From Treponema sp. (GTDB taxonomy: Bacteria > Spirochaetota > Spirochaetia > Treponematales > Treponemataceae): DNA of 64,000 nucleotides. A program made the position numbers and the translations under genes. Below, one piece after another: positions 35,112 through 45,185 of this stretch (positions are counted from its first letter, which is position 1; each line of letters starts with the position of its first letter). The stretch is taken from contig JAGAZO010000009.1 in NCBI GenBank assembly GCA_017940005.1, positions 1 through 64,000 of the forward strand. The letters run 5' to 3'. Under the pieces are notes generated by a model. It saw only the letters and a program-made list of their open reading frames with translations. It ran no database searches and was not told the DNA's origin.

Positions 35112-38027
35112 TTAACTTCGAGTTTTCTCACGAGAACGCCGCTGAAATGTAAGAACATTTGGAAAAAGCACAACACTTACAACAAGTGAATTCACTACGC
35201 CCCATACCATAAAAAATGCAAGCTGTTTTGAAAATCCACTGGAATTGGAAAATAGCAATGGCAATGCGCCCGCGATGCTTGTGAGTGATGTTACAAGGAT
35301 ACTTGCAATTTTTTCGCGCATTTTAAAAATCGCCCGTTTCCTTGCAGAAGATATAATATATATTGCATTATTAACTGTTACACCAGAAAGCATAACCATA
35401 CCTGTAATATCGCCCATTTCAAGCGGCGTATAACAAATAAATCTTAACAAGACAGGTAGCAACAACGATGTTGGGATAAGCGAAACAACAATACACGAAT
35501 GCAAAAAGTTTTCTGTGAGCGCTACAAGCAAAATAAATACACCAAGTATACTTATCACAAGCACAGTAATAAGCGTGCGATACTGATGTGCCATTTGCTC
35601 GACTTCTCGAGGGAAAGAAATGCCATAGCCCTTTTCAAATTCAATCATGTTAAGCGCTGTCTTAGTTTTTTTCACCGCAACATCGAGCCCGTTGCCAGAA
35701 ATTTCCACTGTAAAAAACGCGGCACGTCTTCCATCTTTACGATATATTTTTCCCTGTCCTGCTTTTTGTATAAAAGTACCAAGCGTCCCTAATCGTATGC
35801 CTCCATTCACAACAGGTACATATAAATTTTCAACCTGCATTAATGTAGCATTTTCCATATTAATGCCACGAATGCGTATATCTGTTTCCGTGCTATTCTG
35901 AAACCATTTATCTGCCACAGGACCAAACATCATCCATCGCAACATAGATGCAATTTGTTCCACGGTGAGCGCATTCATATGCAGCAATTCATGTGACGGA
36001 CGAAACATCACGATTGTTTCAGGATTTTTAAAATTGAGAACAACAGAATCATACATTCCCGTTCTATAAAGCATTTGCGATGCTGCTTCGGCATATTTCA
36101 TACACTGAGTAATTTCATCACCGACAACGCAGAGCTCTATAGCATGTGCTGTTTTATTTCGCTTTGTTTCTGCGCCAGGCACGTATAAAAATCCATCATG
36201 CAACATTGGAGAAAGCGACAATACATATGATGCGATTTCTGATTCAGTCAGTTTTTTCTCATCAAACCCAATCTCTATTTCCGCACACCCCTTTCGCGCC
36301 TCTGTACGCACAAATGTTACGCCAAGTTTTTGTACAAGTGTTTTTATTAATTGTGCTATTTCTTCATCTATTGCTTCTTTACATTTGTCACTTTCAAATT
36401 CTACAGCTGCATAAATAACATTATTATTTTTTTCAGCCGATATATTCTTTTCTGAAAGAAAAAATAAAATGACTGGAAGCACTGCCATAATTATATACAC
36501 AAGCAGCGTATGTTTCTTGCCTCGTTCACACGCAAAGTATGATGCGCGATAATACCCCAAGCTAATTTTTTTATAAAGTGATTTTGGTATAACAGGCAAG
36601 GATTCTTGTATAGTGCTCGACAAAAAGCAAGGATAAAACATAGCCGCAAGCAATACAGAGTTAATAATCATTATTCCAACTGTTATAGAAACTGTACGAA
36701 TGCCAGGTACTATATACTCGAGAAAATAAAGCGGCACAAGTACAATAATCGTTGTAAGAGCGGCTGCAACAATAGCTGGCAGTATTTTTTGAATTTTCTC
36801 TACATAATGTACAGCATCACTTGCAAACGCAGTTTCATTTATAACAAATGCAGCGTCAGACACAAGTCCAAGAGCAATAGAAATACCTGCAATGGTATGT
36901 TGATTGAGCGCATATCCTGCAATATGCAAAAATCCCAACGTCCATGTGCTGCACACAATCAAAAATAATATATCGAGCATAAGCACACGGATAGAATTAA
37001 AAAAGAATGGAATTATTAAAATGATGCAAATAAAACTTTGCATAAGCGCGCTGAATACACGCGCCGTCATTTTTGAGAGCACTTCGCCATTATCATACAA
37101 AATATTCCACGAAGAGTGCGGCACAGAAGATTGCTCAAGAAGCGCACGACATTCTTTTGATATGCGCATGCTGTTACCGTTCGATGATGACAATACACTC
37201 ATTGTAACACATGCCTCTCCGTTTATACGCACAATCTCTTCATTTGTGCGCGTACCGTTTTCAACAGCCGCAACATATTCGAGCGTTGTATAACTTTCAT
37301 CAGCTTTTATTGGCAGCGCCCGCATATCATCAAGTTTATGCAACCGTGTATCAAATACAATTTTTTCGTTGCAAAAAGCAGTGCGCAGTATTGCACCCGC
37401 ATTTACAGAATTTCCGTCAGTGATGACAGTTGCAAGTGTTGCAGGATTTTGATTGAGTGCAGCAACTTTTGCTGTATCAAACAAAACATGAATTTCATCA
37501 GTTGTCCCGCCTGCTACAATCACGTCAGAAACATCTTCAATAGCTTCAAAATCTTTTTTCAGATTTGCTTCAATCCATGCACGAGAATTATCCGTTGCAC
37601 TTGAAAATGCAATGCACATCACCGCTTTATCGGTAGACGCAGAAGTTGTGATTCGTGGTTTTTGCACATCGTTTGGGAGCTTATTGTATAAATCATCAAC
37701 TTCATTACGAATTGATAAATAACAATTTTTCCGATTAATATTTTTATTAAAATATGCGGTCGTTACAGATTTACTATATTCAACAGATGAGCGCAATTCT
37801 ACAAGTCCAGAAAGAGGCATTATCTTTTCCTCAAGTGGAATTGTGATAAGCCGCTCAATCTGATGCGCATCCATGCCGTAATAATCAAATCGTATGCTGA
37901 AAACAGTATATCTTGCATCACGGATTTCACCTATTTCAATGTGAAAAGCAATATACGCAAGCATCACAGTAATTGTCGCGAGAATAAAAAATGCTGCTGT
38001 TGTCTGTCTATACCAAGATTTATTCAT
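35112..38027 (-). CDS. RND-family pump subunit (second of pair)
   Basis: A 971-residue RND inner-membrane protein of the AcrB/CusA type. It has one N-terminal helix, a large periplasmic loop, a cluster of helices around residues 330-500, a second loop and a C-terminal helix cluster. In TM4 the proton-relay region reads GLVSDAAFVINE: only the first of AcrB's two Asp residues is kept. In TM10 the usual Lys is replaced by Asn (VTVNNAIYI). It overlaps the other pump gene by 8 bp, so the two are translated together and may form a mixed trimer, as MdtBC does. Substrate unknown. Confidence 0.88.
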   Translation of the reverse strand: MNKSWYRQTTAAFFILATITVMLAYIAFHIEIGEIRDARYTVFSIRFDYYGMDAHQIERLITIPLEEKIMPLSGLVELRSSVEYSKSVTTAYFNKNINRKNCYLSIRNEVDDLYNKLPNDVQKPRITTSASTDKAVMCIAFSSATDNSRAWIEANLKKDFEAIEDVSDVIVAGGTTDEIHVLFDTAKVAALNQNPATLATVITDGNSVNAGAILRTAFCNEKIVFDTRLHKLDDMRALPIKADESYTTLEYVAAVENGTRTNEEIVRINGEACVTMSVLSSSNGNSMRISKECRALLEQSSVPHSSWNILYDNGEVLSKMTARVFSALMQSFICIILIIPFFFNSIRVLMLDILFLIVCSTWTLGFLHIAGYALNQHTIAGISIALGLVSDAAFVINETAFASDAVHYVEKIQKILPAIVAAALTTIIVLVPLYFLEYIVPGIRTVSITVGIMIINSVLLAAMFYPCFLSSTIQESLPVIPKSLYKKISLGYYRASYFACERGKKHTLLVYIIMAVLPVILFFLSEKNISAEKNNNVIYAAVEFESDKCKEAIDEEIAQLIKTLVQKLGVTFVRTEARKGCAEIEIGFDEKKLTESEIASYVLSLSPMLHDGFLYVPGAETKRNKTAHAIELCVVGDEITQCMKYAEAASQMLYRTGMYDSVVLNFKNPETIVMFRPSHELLHMNALTVEQIASMLRWMMFGPVADKWFQNSTETDIRIRGINMENATLMQVENLYVPVVNGGIRLGTLGTFIQKAGQGKIYRKDGRRAAFFTVEISGNGLDVAVKKTKTALNMIEFEKGYGISFPREVEQMAHQYRTLITVLVISILGVFILLVALTENFLHSCIVVSLIPTSLLLPVLLRFICYTPLEMGDITGMVMLSGVTVNNAIYIISSARKRAIFKMREKIASILVTSLTSIAGALPLLFSNSSGFSKQLAFFMVWGVVNSLVVSVVLFPNVLTFQRRSREKTRS

Positions 38028-40956
38028 GCATTCTCCGAATCAATACAGCATGGAGTGCTTTCGGAATCACAAGTAAAACAAGTCCTGTTGAAAAGAACAA
38101 ACCGCCAATAATTGCAACAGCCATCGATGACTGCGGATTTTTATTAAGCGGATCAATCGCAAACGGAATGAGCGCAAGCACTGTCGTGGCAGTGGTCATA
38201 ATAATCGCACGGAGTTTGCCACGACAGGTAGCAATTATCGTTTCTTTTTCAACGATACGAAGCGTGGCACAACTCTCGTATAAGATAATCGCATTATTCA
38301 CCGAAGTACCAAAGAGAACTACAAGTGCAATTACACTGTTTATGTTTATCGATGCGCGGCAGAACATGAGCGCGATAAACGCACCAGAAAATGCAGGAGG
38401 CAGAGCAATCAGCACAAGGAGCGGCATTGTAAAATCTTCGAACTGAGCGCCCATCACACAATACAATAACAACACAACGACAACAAGCAAAAAAGTTGCA
38501 TTTCCGAACAATTCTGCAAGCTGCTTTCCTTGCAACCATTCAATGTCAGCGTCATCTTCATAGCCATCTGCAATTTCGCCAACTATTAACTTTGCGTCCT
38601 TTCTATTATATCGATATATAATTTTTTCTGATGTTTTATCATAAAAAACGCCAAGCGTCTTAAGCGGTACATATGAATGCTCCAGCATTACATTTACATT
38701 CTCAAGTTCTTGCACTGTCGTCACAGCATCCTCTGCAAATGCAACCGAAATCGGAACACGTCTGCCTTTTTCGTAATAAAACGACGCATCGACACCTTCG
38801 AGCACATCTCGCACAAGGCTTGCAACATACATTGCAGTTACATTAAAACGTGCACATGCAATTCTATCAGGCAGAAAAACATGTTCATTCACAAACGAAT
38901 CTGGTACAACGGTTGTGGCAAACTGCTTTGCTTTTTCCTGTATACTATCATCAGAAGTAAAAACATATGTATCATTTTGAACTGAAAGTAACTCAGATAG
39001 CAAATCAAGATTTTGCGAAAACGAATACGTAATGCCCATATCATCAAGAATTACGCGTAACGTATCTTGCACGCGGCGAGTGTCTTTTGTATTTAAAGAA
39101 AGTACAATCGATTCTTTTCGCTTTGCCGGATTTACAAGCGGAGCATCATTGTCTGAATCAATTCCTCCAGATACAAATACTGCATCCACACAATCAATAC
39201 GACTTATCGTTTTTAATAAAGCCGCTGTATGCTCTTGCAGTTTTTGCATAGGCATTCCTTCGGGAAATGATATATCCACAGAAACTGTCGGCACATATGA
39301 AGCGGGCAGAAACTCTTTGCGTAATTCTATGAATGGAATAATGCCCAAAATTATGCATATGACAACGATTACTGGCGCAACATGTTTTTTTTCAAAAACA
39401 AAACGAAGCGCACTTTCATACTTTTGTTCAAACGCAATTATTGTTTTCTGATACGTGAGCAGCGACGTATCTCTTTGAAAAAGCAGAACCATTGACGAGG
39501 GTATATACGTAAGCGAAAAAATACATGACACACTCACAGACGCAATAACAGCTATTGCCATATCGCTAAAAAGTTCTCCGAGAATGCCCGGGAGAAAAAA
39601 GAATGGCACAAATACAACAACAGTAGTAATCGTTGAACCAATAGAAGAAAGTGCAGTTTCACCCGTCGCATCAACAACAAGTTGTGAAAATATCTGTTGC
39701 TTTTTTTGCGCAATATGTTTTTGTATGTTTTCTACAACAACCGTACTCGTATCGATGACCATACCTATGCCAACTGTCATTCCAGAGAGTGAAAGAATAT
39801 TGATTGTTCTCGCAGCAAGCATGAGAACGATAATCGAAAAAAGAATTGCCAATGGAATGATGCTGGCTACGAGCAATGCAGTTCGCATTGTTTTGAAAAA
39901 TATAAAAAGCAGCACAAACGTTATACCAATGCCTGCCATTGCAGATAAAATGAGCTGTAAAACAGAATCAGAAATTTGCCTTGATGTATCAGAAAGAATC
40001 TTAAATGAATAATGTTTTCCATACAAACTTTCGAGCCGCAACAATTCATCACGCACATTCTGTGATATAGCAAGCGGACTTGCATCTTGTTTTTTCTTGA
40101 TACCAATGCACACGCACTCTTTTCCATCGTATAAAAAAAATGATTCTTTCTCTTTAAACACTTTTTCCACAACGCCCACATCATTTACGCGTAGCACGCT
40201 GCCTTCATTGTACAGCACAGGTGTATTTGCAATGTCATCAAGTGTTTCATACAAACCAGATGTTTTCAAGAGCAAATCTTTGTCACCATCTTTAAGCATG
40301 CCTGCAGGATATTCAAAATTCGCACTTGTCAGCGAGTCTGCAATCATTTGTAATGTAAGCTGTCTCGCTTCGAGCTGTGCTTTGTCAATAATAACGCGAA
40401 CTTCTTCTTTTACACCTCCAGCAACAGAGACACTTCCTACACCTTCAAGCCGTTGAAACCGTTGTTTTATTTCATTGTCAACGATATATCTGCAATATGC
40501 TAAATCCTCATCATGCGCTTCAACAGCAATTGTTATCGTATCTTTTTGCACAGGATTGAATACAGTTGCTGTCGGTTTTTTACAACCAGAGGGAAGCGCC
40601 TCAAAACACAAATCAATCAATTCATGAGATTCAGTAAGTGCAATATCAATATCAGTGCCCCAATGAAGTTCTAAAAGCACGAGCGAAATACCATCTCGCG
40701 TAACAGACGATGACGCCTTTATGCCTTTAAGCGATGCAAACGAATCTTCAATAGGAACTGTCACTAATTTTTTCATCTCGGAAGCAGCAATGCCGTCATA
40801 CTTTGTGACAACAAGAATATGACGTTCACTAATCGCGGGAAGAAAATCAACTCTGATTGAAAACAAGCATATGATTCCTGTAATAACAACAGCGGTGACA
40901 ATCATCATCACAGAGATAGGGTGTCTTACAGAAAAATTAATAATACTTTTTTTCAT
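38020..40956 (-). CDS. RND-family pump subunit (first of pair)
   Basis: A 978-residue RND transporter, clearly a different paralogue from its neighbour. It begins IINFSVRHPISVMMIV, the typical first helix, and has TM4 GMVIDTSTVVVENI with a single relay Asp and TM10 TSVNNAIILYE. The periplasmic domains contain the usual porter pattern (FQRLEGVGSVSVAGG). Its start overlaps the upstream Ig-like lipoprotein gene by 4 bp (ATGA). Close family: heavy-metal or hydrophobe efflux, but some spirochaete members may export lipids or proteins. Confidence 0.9.
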   Translation of the reverse strand: MKKSIINFSVRHPISVMMIVTAVVITGIICLFSIRVDFLPAISERHILVVTKYDGIAASEMKKLVTVPIEDSFASLKGIKASSSVTRDGISLVLLELHWGTDIDIALTESHELIDLCFEALPSGCKKPTATVFNPVQKDTITIAVEAHDEDLAYCRYIVDNEIKQRFQRLEGVGSVSVAGGVKEEVRVIIDKAQLEARQLTLQMIADSLTSANFEYPAGMLKDGDKDLLLKTSGLYETLDDIANTPVLYNEGSVLRVNDVGVVEKVFKEKESFFLYDGKECVCIGIKKKQDASPLAISQNVRDELLRLESLYGKHYSFKILSDTSRQISDSVLQLILSAMAGIGITFVLLFIFFKTMRTALLVASIIPLAILFSIIVLMLAARTINILSLSGMTVGIGMVIDTSTVVVENIQKHIAQKKQQIFSQLVVDATGETALSSIGSTITTVVVFVPFFFLPGILGELFSDMAIAVIASVSVSCIFSLTYIPSSMVLLFQRDTSLLTYQKTIIAFEQKYESALRFVFEKKHVAPVIVVICIILGIIPFIELRKEFLPASYVPTVSVDISFPEGMPMQKLQEHTAALLKTISRIDCVDAVFVSGGIDSDNDAPLVNPAKRKESIVLSLNTKDTRRVQDTLRVILDDMGITYSFSQNLDLLSELLSVQNDTYVFTSDDSIQEKAKQFATTVVPDSFVNEHVFLPDRIACARFNVTAMYVASLVRDVLEGVDASFYYEKGRRVPISVAFAEDAVTTVQELENVNVMLEHSYVPLKTLGVFYDKTSEKIIYRYNRKDAKLIVGEIADGYEDDADIEWLQGKQLAELFGNATFLLVVVVLLLYCVMGAQFEDFTMPLLVLIALPPAFSGAFIALMFCRASININSVIALVVLFGTSVNNAIILYESCATLRIVEKETIIATCRGKLRAIIMTTATTVLALIPFAIDPLNKNPQSSMAVAIIGGLFFSTGLVLLVIPKALHAVLIRRMHE

Positions 40957-42449
40957 GATTTGCTATAAGTATATCGCACATCTTCTGCAAGTATGTTTCC
41001 ATTTGTATCTTGCAGCTCCGCATTCACAACGAATCGAACAAGCCCGCGATTGTCTGCATTCTCAACAACCACAGTGCATTTTGCAGCGCATATGTTCCAC
41101 GCACATGACTTTGCATTTTCGACAGCATCAATGCCACCAATTTCAGAAGCATATATTGTGTGTGCATCAAGCAATTCTATCTCTTTTATTAAAAATGATG
41201 CACAAGATTGTGTAGCCATAATGTTGATATTTAAAAGTACAGAAATATAATCAAGTGAAGACGCTGTGCTTGATATTCTAAAAAGCGCATAATATACAGT
41301 TTCTTTTTCAACAATCGTTGGAAAAATTTCAACAGGAAGTATCAAATGCGAATAATTCGTTGCTTCGTTAATGTACACAAAATCAAAATCTTTTATTTTG
41401 AAAATCCCTTCAATAAAATGTATTGGCCTATCTTGTTCATTATTAAATTTTATTAAATAGCTTTTATCATCATGCGTTTTATTTCCAGAAATATCTGCAA
41501 TACCTTTGGAAATTTTTATTACATACTCTTTTTCCCATTCCGGCACATCAGCAAACTCTATCGTTATGCGTTTTTTCGTCTGTTTGTCGAGAATAGTTGA
41601 ATACATCAGCGGCGGTTCAATCGAAATCAATGAAACGGCAGAATCAATCGCTGTCTCTTCAGAAAAATCGATTTGAAAACACGCGGCACGAGGAACATTG
41701 TCACAATAAGATTCAATTAATACAGACGTATCATTGTATATGTATGAAAGCGTATATGTTGGCGCTTCAAAATCTGTACCGTTAAAAAACACCGCTGAAA
41801 ATTCTTCTGCTAGATAATTGTTGTTGGTATCGCATAAAGATGTTGTAATTTTTACAGTATACCGCTTTGTCAATGAGAGCGGCGCATCAAAACATACTTT
41901 AACGCAATCACGCTGTTCATTCCATACAAGTCTATTCGATGCTGCGGGCTTTATTGAAAACGCATCTTGAAAAGAATGCTGCTCAACAGGTTTAGAAAAT
42001 GAAATTGTAATTTCTGCAATACTATCTGCAAGCATCGTCTCATTTTCAGGCACAATCGATACAACGCGCGGACGGCTCAAATCATCTTTCTTTATGAATG
42101 TATGCACGAATGTTTCCATAAGCGAACGCCCTAAAACACTTTCTGCATTTGTTGTTATGCTAATTTCATATACATGCCCTAACGCAATACCATTTGCAGG
42201 ATAGAATACTACTTCTTTATTATTAAAACAAAATTTCCCAGAACAAACTGCACCATCTTCTGAAAATGAAAATGCATCAATGAGTGCGTTTCTATCTGGT
42301 TCAAGCGAAAATAGAATTGCAACGGCATTATCATTTTCATAAACGGCAACTATTTCAAGCGGCGGTAAAAGCCATGACGCACATGAAGAAAAACAAGCGG
42401 CAACAATCAAATAAAATATTAATTGTCCCCAGCAATAAATGTGACGCAT
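40953..42449 (-). CDS. Lipoprotein with SbsA/Big_5 Ig-like repeats (second of pair)
   Basis: A 498-residue protein with a lipoprotein signal (LIVAACFSSC, Cys about 23) and Ig-like repeats of the SbsA (Big_5) type. The recognisable repeat marks are RPRVVSIVPENETMLADSIAEITISFSKPV, cited here for its P-x-x-G/E-x-x-x-x and ISFSKPV strands, and YTVKITTSLCDTNNNYLAEEF. There are probably three or four such domains. They are stalk- or adhesin-like modules, unusual in an RND operon. SD AAGGAGG precedes the ATG, which lies inside the end of the upstream paralogue. Role unknown; periplasmic scaffolding or outer-leaflet display are possibilities. Confidence 0.72.
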   Translation of the reverse strand: MRHIYCWGQLIFYLIVAACFSSCASWLLPPLEIVAVYENDNAVAILFSLEPDRNALIDAFSFSEDGAVCSGKFCFNNKEVVFYPANGIALGHVYEISITTNAESVLGRSLMETFVHTFIKKDDLSRPRVVSIVPENETMLADSIAEITISFSKPVEQHSFQDAFSIKPAASNRLVWNEQRDCVKVCFDAPLSLTKRYTVKITTSLCDTNNNYLAEEFSAVFFNGTDFEAPTYTLSYIYNDTSVLIESYCDNVPRAACFQIDFSEETAIDSAVSLISIEPPLMYSTILDKQTKKRITIEFADVPEWEKEYVIKISKGIADISGNKTHDDKSYLIKFNNEQDRPIHFIEGIFKIKDFDFVYINEATNYSHLILPVEIFPTIVEKETVYYALFRISSTASSLDYISVLLNINIMATQSCASFLIKEIELLDAHTIYASEIGGIDAVENAKSCAWNICAAKCTVVVENADNRGLVRFVVNAELQDTNGNILAEDVRYTYSKS

Positions 42450-43852
42450 ACATCCTCCTTTATATATTCACCAACTTCATTTACAACGCCCGTTTTTCCG
42501 CCTTTGATTTTTATCTGGTAATAGTTTTTCTCTGTATTTGAGCTTGTATAATTCATCCATGTAATAATTGCTATTGTGTTTTCAAAATTCCACGTCATTG
42601 AAATCATCTGCGGATTTGATGCAGAAAGCGGAAAAACGAGCGTGCTCGAAATCGCTTTTTCTGCCAATTCTTTTCGCGCGTTGGGGATTGCTGTAGAAAA
42701 GGCAATTTCTGCTGTTATGTATTTTGTTACAGGCATCGGAACTATTGGTGGGACAGTTGCCCCAAGCAATTCTGTATTACATGCTTTTATCGATGTAACA
42801 CGTATGAATTTATTTGCTCCTGTAAAAAAATATTTCTTTTCTTCATACAGTGAAAGACCGTGTTCATCAATGCACCCTTTTCCTACGGTAAGCTCATAGG
42901 GTGTTTCAATGTCATATATTGTATACGGCACAAAAACAAATGTGGTACATTTTTCATCAACAACATGAACAGCTCCAGATATATTCGGACTAAATGAAAT
43001 ATTTTTTTCAACAGAATCAATGTCCATTGTTTTTGAAAACACAAACCCAATCGGCTGTTTATCAATGAGCGTATTCAGATTGCCAGATGCAATCAACAAA
43101 TAGGTATTGTTCACCATCACAGCAGGTTGCACACACACTAGCTCAGGAAGCACAGTATCTTCGAGCGACGTTAACATGCCCGCATACGATTTCTCGACTT
43201 TATAACCGTCAAGCGCAATGAGTTCTTCATCTATCTTCCACGTAAAGATTGTGTTGCATGGCCAAGACAAGATAGGTTGCACTCGCACAGTGCAACCATC
43301 ATCAGAAAATAATACATTTGTTTCCAAATACGGAGAAAGGGAAAATGCTGACAGAAAAGATGAATGCAATACCGCCTTTGAAAATTTAAAAACGATTTCT
43401 TCATCGGCGGTTAGTAAATTACTATGGGGTGCCTGTGTAAGCATTAGAAAATTATTTTCTTTTCCATACACAAAGTGACGTACTTCATGCACAGTATATG
43501 TTCTGTTGTCGCATGTTTTGAGCGCACCGTCTACAGAGAAAGTATATGCACATCCTTTTTTCCAACATTCAATAGGTTTAATTGCAAAACACCTCCCAGC
43601 ACCAGATGATTCTATTTGAACAGTTTTTCCGTCTTTTTTAAGTAAAGCGATTTCTTTGAAATTTTCATAATCAACAGCGATTGAAAAATTAACAAAAACA
43701 GCATCCGCATCATAGAACTCTGCCATATGAGATACAGAAATTTCTATTTCAAGCAATTCAAAAGACACTATACGGCACGATAAAAAAATGAGCAAAACAA
43801 GTAATGCTATACCATGAAGTTTTTTTTCACAAAGAGTTTTACCAATACACAT
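42419..43852 (-). CDS. Lipoprotein with Ig-like repeats (first of pair)
   Basis: A 477-residue lipoprotein (LLVLLIFLSC, Cys about 26) with the same general make-up as the next gene: repeated beta-domains containing DEEIVFKFSKAV, PIGFVFSKTM and AEIAFSTAIP, which resemble the FSxxxD/xxx strand of Big_5 repeats. The two are distant paralogues. It overlaps both neighbours (14 bp with the fusion-protein gene, 31 bp with the next lipoprotein gene), so it belongs to the pump operon. Confidence 0.7.
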   Translation of the reverse strand: MCIGKTLCEKKLHGIALLVLLIFLSCRIVSFELLEIEISVSHMAEFYDADAVFVNFSIAVDYENFKEIALLKKDGKTVQIESSGAGRCFAIKPIECWKKGCAYTFSVDGALKTCDNRTYTVHEVRHFVYGKENNFLMLTQAPHSNLLTADEEIVFKFSKAVLHSSFLSAFSLSPYLETNVLFSDDGCTVRVQPILSWPCNTIFTWKIDEELIALDGYKVEKSYAGMLTSLEDTVLPELVCVQPAVMVNNTYLLIASGNLNTLIDKQPIGFVFSKTMDIDSVEKNISFSPNISGAVHVVDEKCTTFVFVPYTIYDIETPYELTVGKGCIDEHGLSLYEEKKYFFTGANKFIRVTSIKACNTELLGATVPPIVPMPVTKYITAEIAFSTAIPNARKELAEKAISSTLVFPLSASNPQMISMTWNFENTIAIITWMNYTSSNTEKNYYQIKIKGGKTGVVNEVGEYIKEDVCVTFIAGDN

Positions 43853-45185
43853 GCTGCCCTTCCTTTAAAAACGGAGATGGGTTTATTATTGCAATGTCAC
43901 CTGGCAGCATTCCTTCAGATATCCACAGGAAGCCGTCTTTTTGAAGCGCAATGCGTATTTTTTTTAGCACGGCAAAATTTTTCTGCACGCAAAATACAGT
44001 ACCCATCGCTCCATCTTTTGCAACTAATACGCTATCGGGCACTTTGCAGTACGCTGTTTGATTCTTTTGTATAATTGTGCATTTTACAAACATGCCTGGC
44101 TTTATTGCACCATCTTTATTTTCTATAATTGCTTTCACAGAAAAATTGCCACTATGAGGGTCTGCCACTGGAGAAATTTCTGAAATCACTGTATGTATTG
44201 TTTTATTGAGAGAAGGCAACAATATTTCAATATCAGAACCCTGCGCATAATTGACCGCATCTTTTTCCTGAACATATACAACTGCAAACACAGAAGACGT
44301 ATCCATGATTGTAGCGATTTTTGCATTTTGTCCAATGTACTCGCCAATTTCGTAACTTTTTGCTCCGACAATTCCCGTTATAGGAGAACGAACAGTAAGT
44401 TCATCAATTAATTTATTAATTGCGGCAAGAGATGTTTGCGCATTGCGAACATCAGCTTCCGCCGCCTCAATTTTTGTCACTGTTGATTTTGTATTAAGTG
44501 CAACAAGCAGCTTTCTTTTTTCTTCTATATCTGACGGTATTACATATCCTGCATCGCGTAAATCTCTATCGCGCAAACCGAGCAGCGCAATTTCTTGTTC
44601 TTTTTTAAGCAACGCAATTTCTGTCTGCAACGCCTTTTCCTGTAATTGCAACTGTTTAAGCATTGCATCCGTTATACCGCCAATGCTATGTAAATCAGTT
44701 TTATTTCTGAGTGTCTCCTGTTCATTTTCAAGTTCAAGCTCTTTTTGCGAAATGGTGAGCGCGGACTTATCAATAGAAAGTAACCTGCTTTCAACGGCAA
44801 GCTCATCTTCGCGCAATGCATTCTTGGCCACTGCGAGAGAAGCTTGTGCAGAAGCAAGTGCATTTTCATATTGCTCTTTTTGGAATTCAAGTTGCACGTT
44901 TTTTAATTGCGCAATCACTTGTCCCTCTCGTACAAAATCACCTTCTTTTACAGGAAAATAAATAATTTTTCCGTCTTCAAGACATGTCACATCATTTTTT
45001 GTTTTATATGTTATCGTTCCAAAACTCTGCATGTTTTCTATTAGTAATTCGCGTACAACCTCGACGACAGACACATTCACTGCATCTACTGTTGACTGTT
45101 CCTGAATTTTCTTTGTTTTGCACGCTGTTATTAAAAATACAAAAGCTAGCAACACTGCAATTTTATTTAAACAACAAGCAGACAT
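43839..45185 (-). CDS. Lipoprotein membrane-fusion protein of RND pump
   Basis: A 448-residue periplasmic adaptor (HlyD/AcrA type). The lipobox is VFLITAC (Cys about 22). It has a lipoyl-like half (EDGKIIYFPVKEGDFVREGQVIAQL, cited as the G-x-I...V-x-E-G-D pattern) and a long coiled coil from about residue 100 to 245. The second lipoyl half (LTVRSPITGIVG) and a beta-barrel domain follow. It links the RND trimer to the TolC-like channel encoded just upstream. ATG follows GGAGG and overlaps the channel gene by 23 bp. Confidence 0.9.
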   Translation of the reverse strand: MSACCLNKIAVLLAFVFLITACKTKKIQEQSTVDAVNVSVVEVVRELLIENMQSFGTITYKTKNDVTCLEDGKIIYFPVKEGDFVREGQVIAQLKNVQLEFQKEQYENALASAQASLAVAKNALREDELAVESRLLSIDKSALTISQKELELENEQETLRNKTDLHSIGGITDAMLKQLQLQEKALQTEIALLKKEQEIALLGLRDRDLRDAGYVIPSDIEEKRKLLVALNTKSTVTKIEAAEADVRNAQTSLAAINKLIDELTVRSPITGIVGAKSYEIGEYIGQNAKIATIMDTSSVFAVVYVQEKDAVNYAQGSDIEILLPSLNKTIHTVISEISPVADPHSGNFSVKAIIENKDGAIKPGMFVKCTIIQKNQTAYCKVPDSVLVAKDGAMGTVFCVQKNFAVLKKIRIALQKDGFLWISEGMLPGDIAIINPSPFLKEGQHVYW

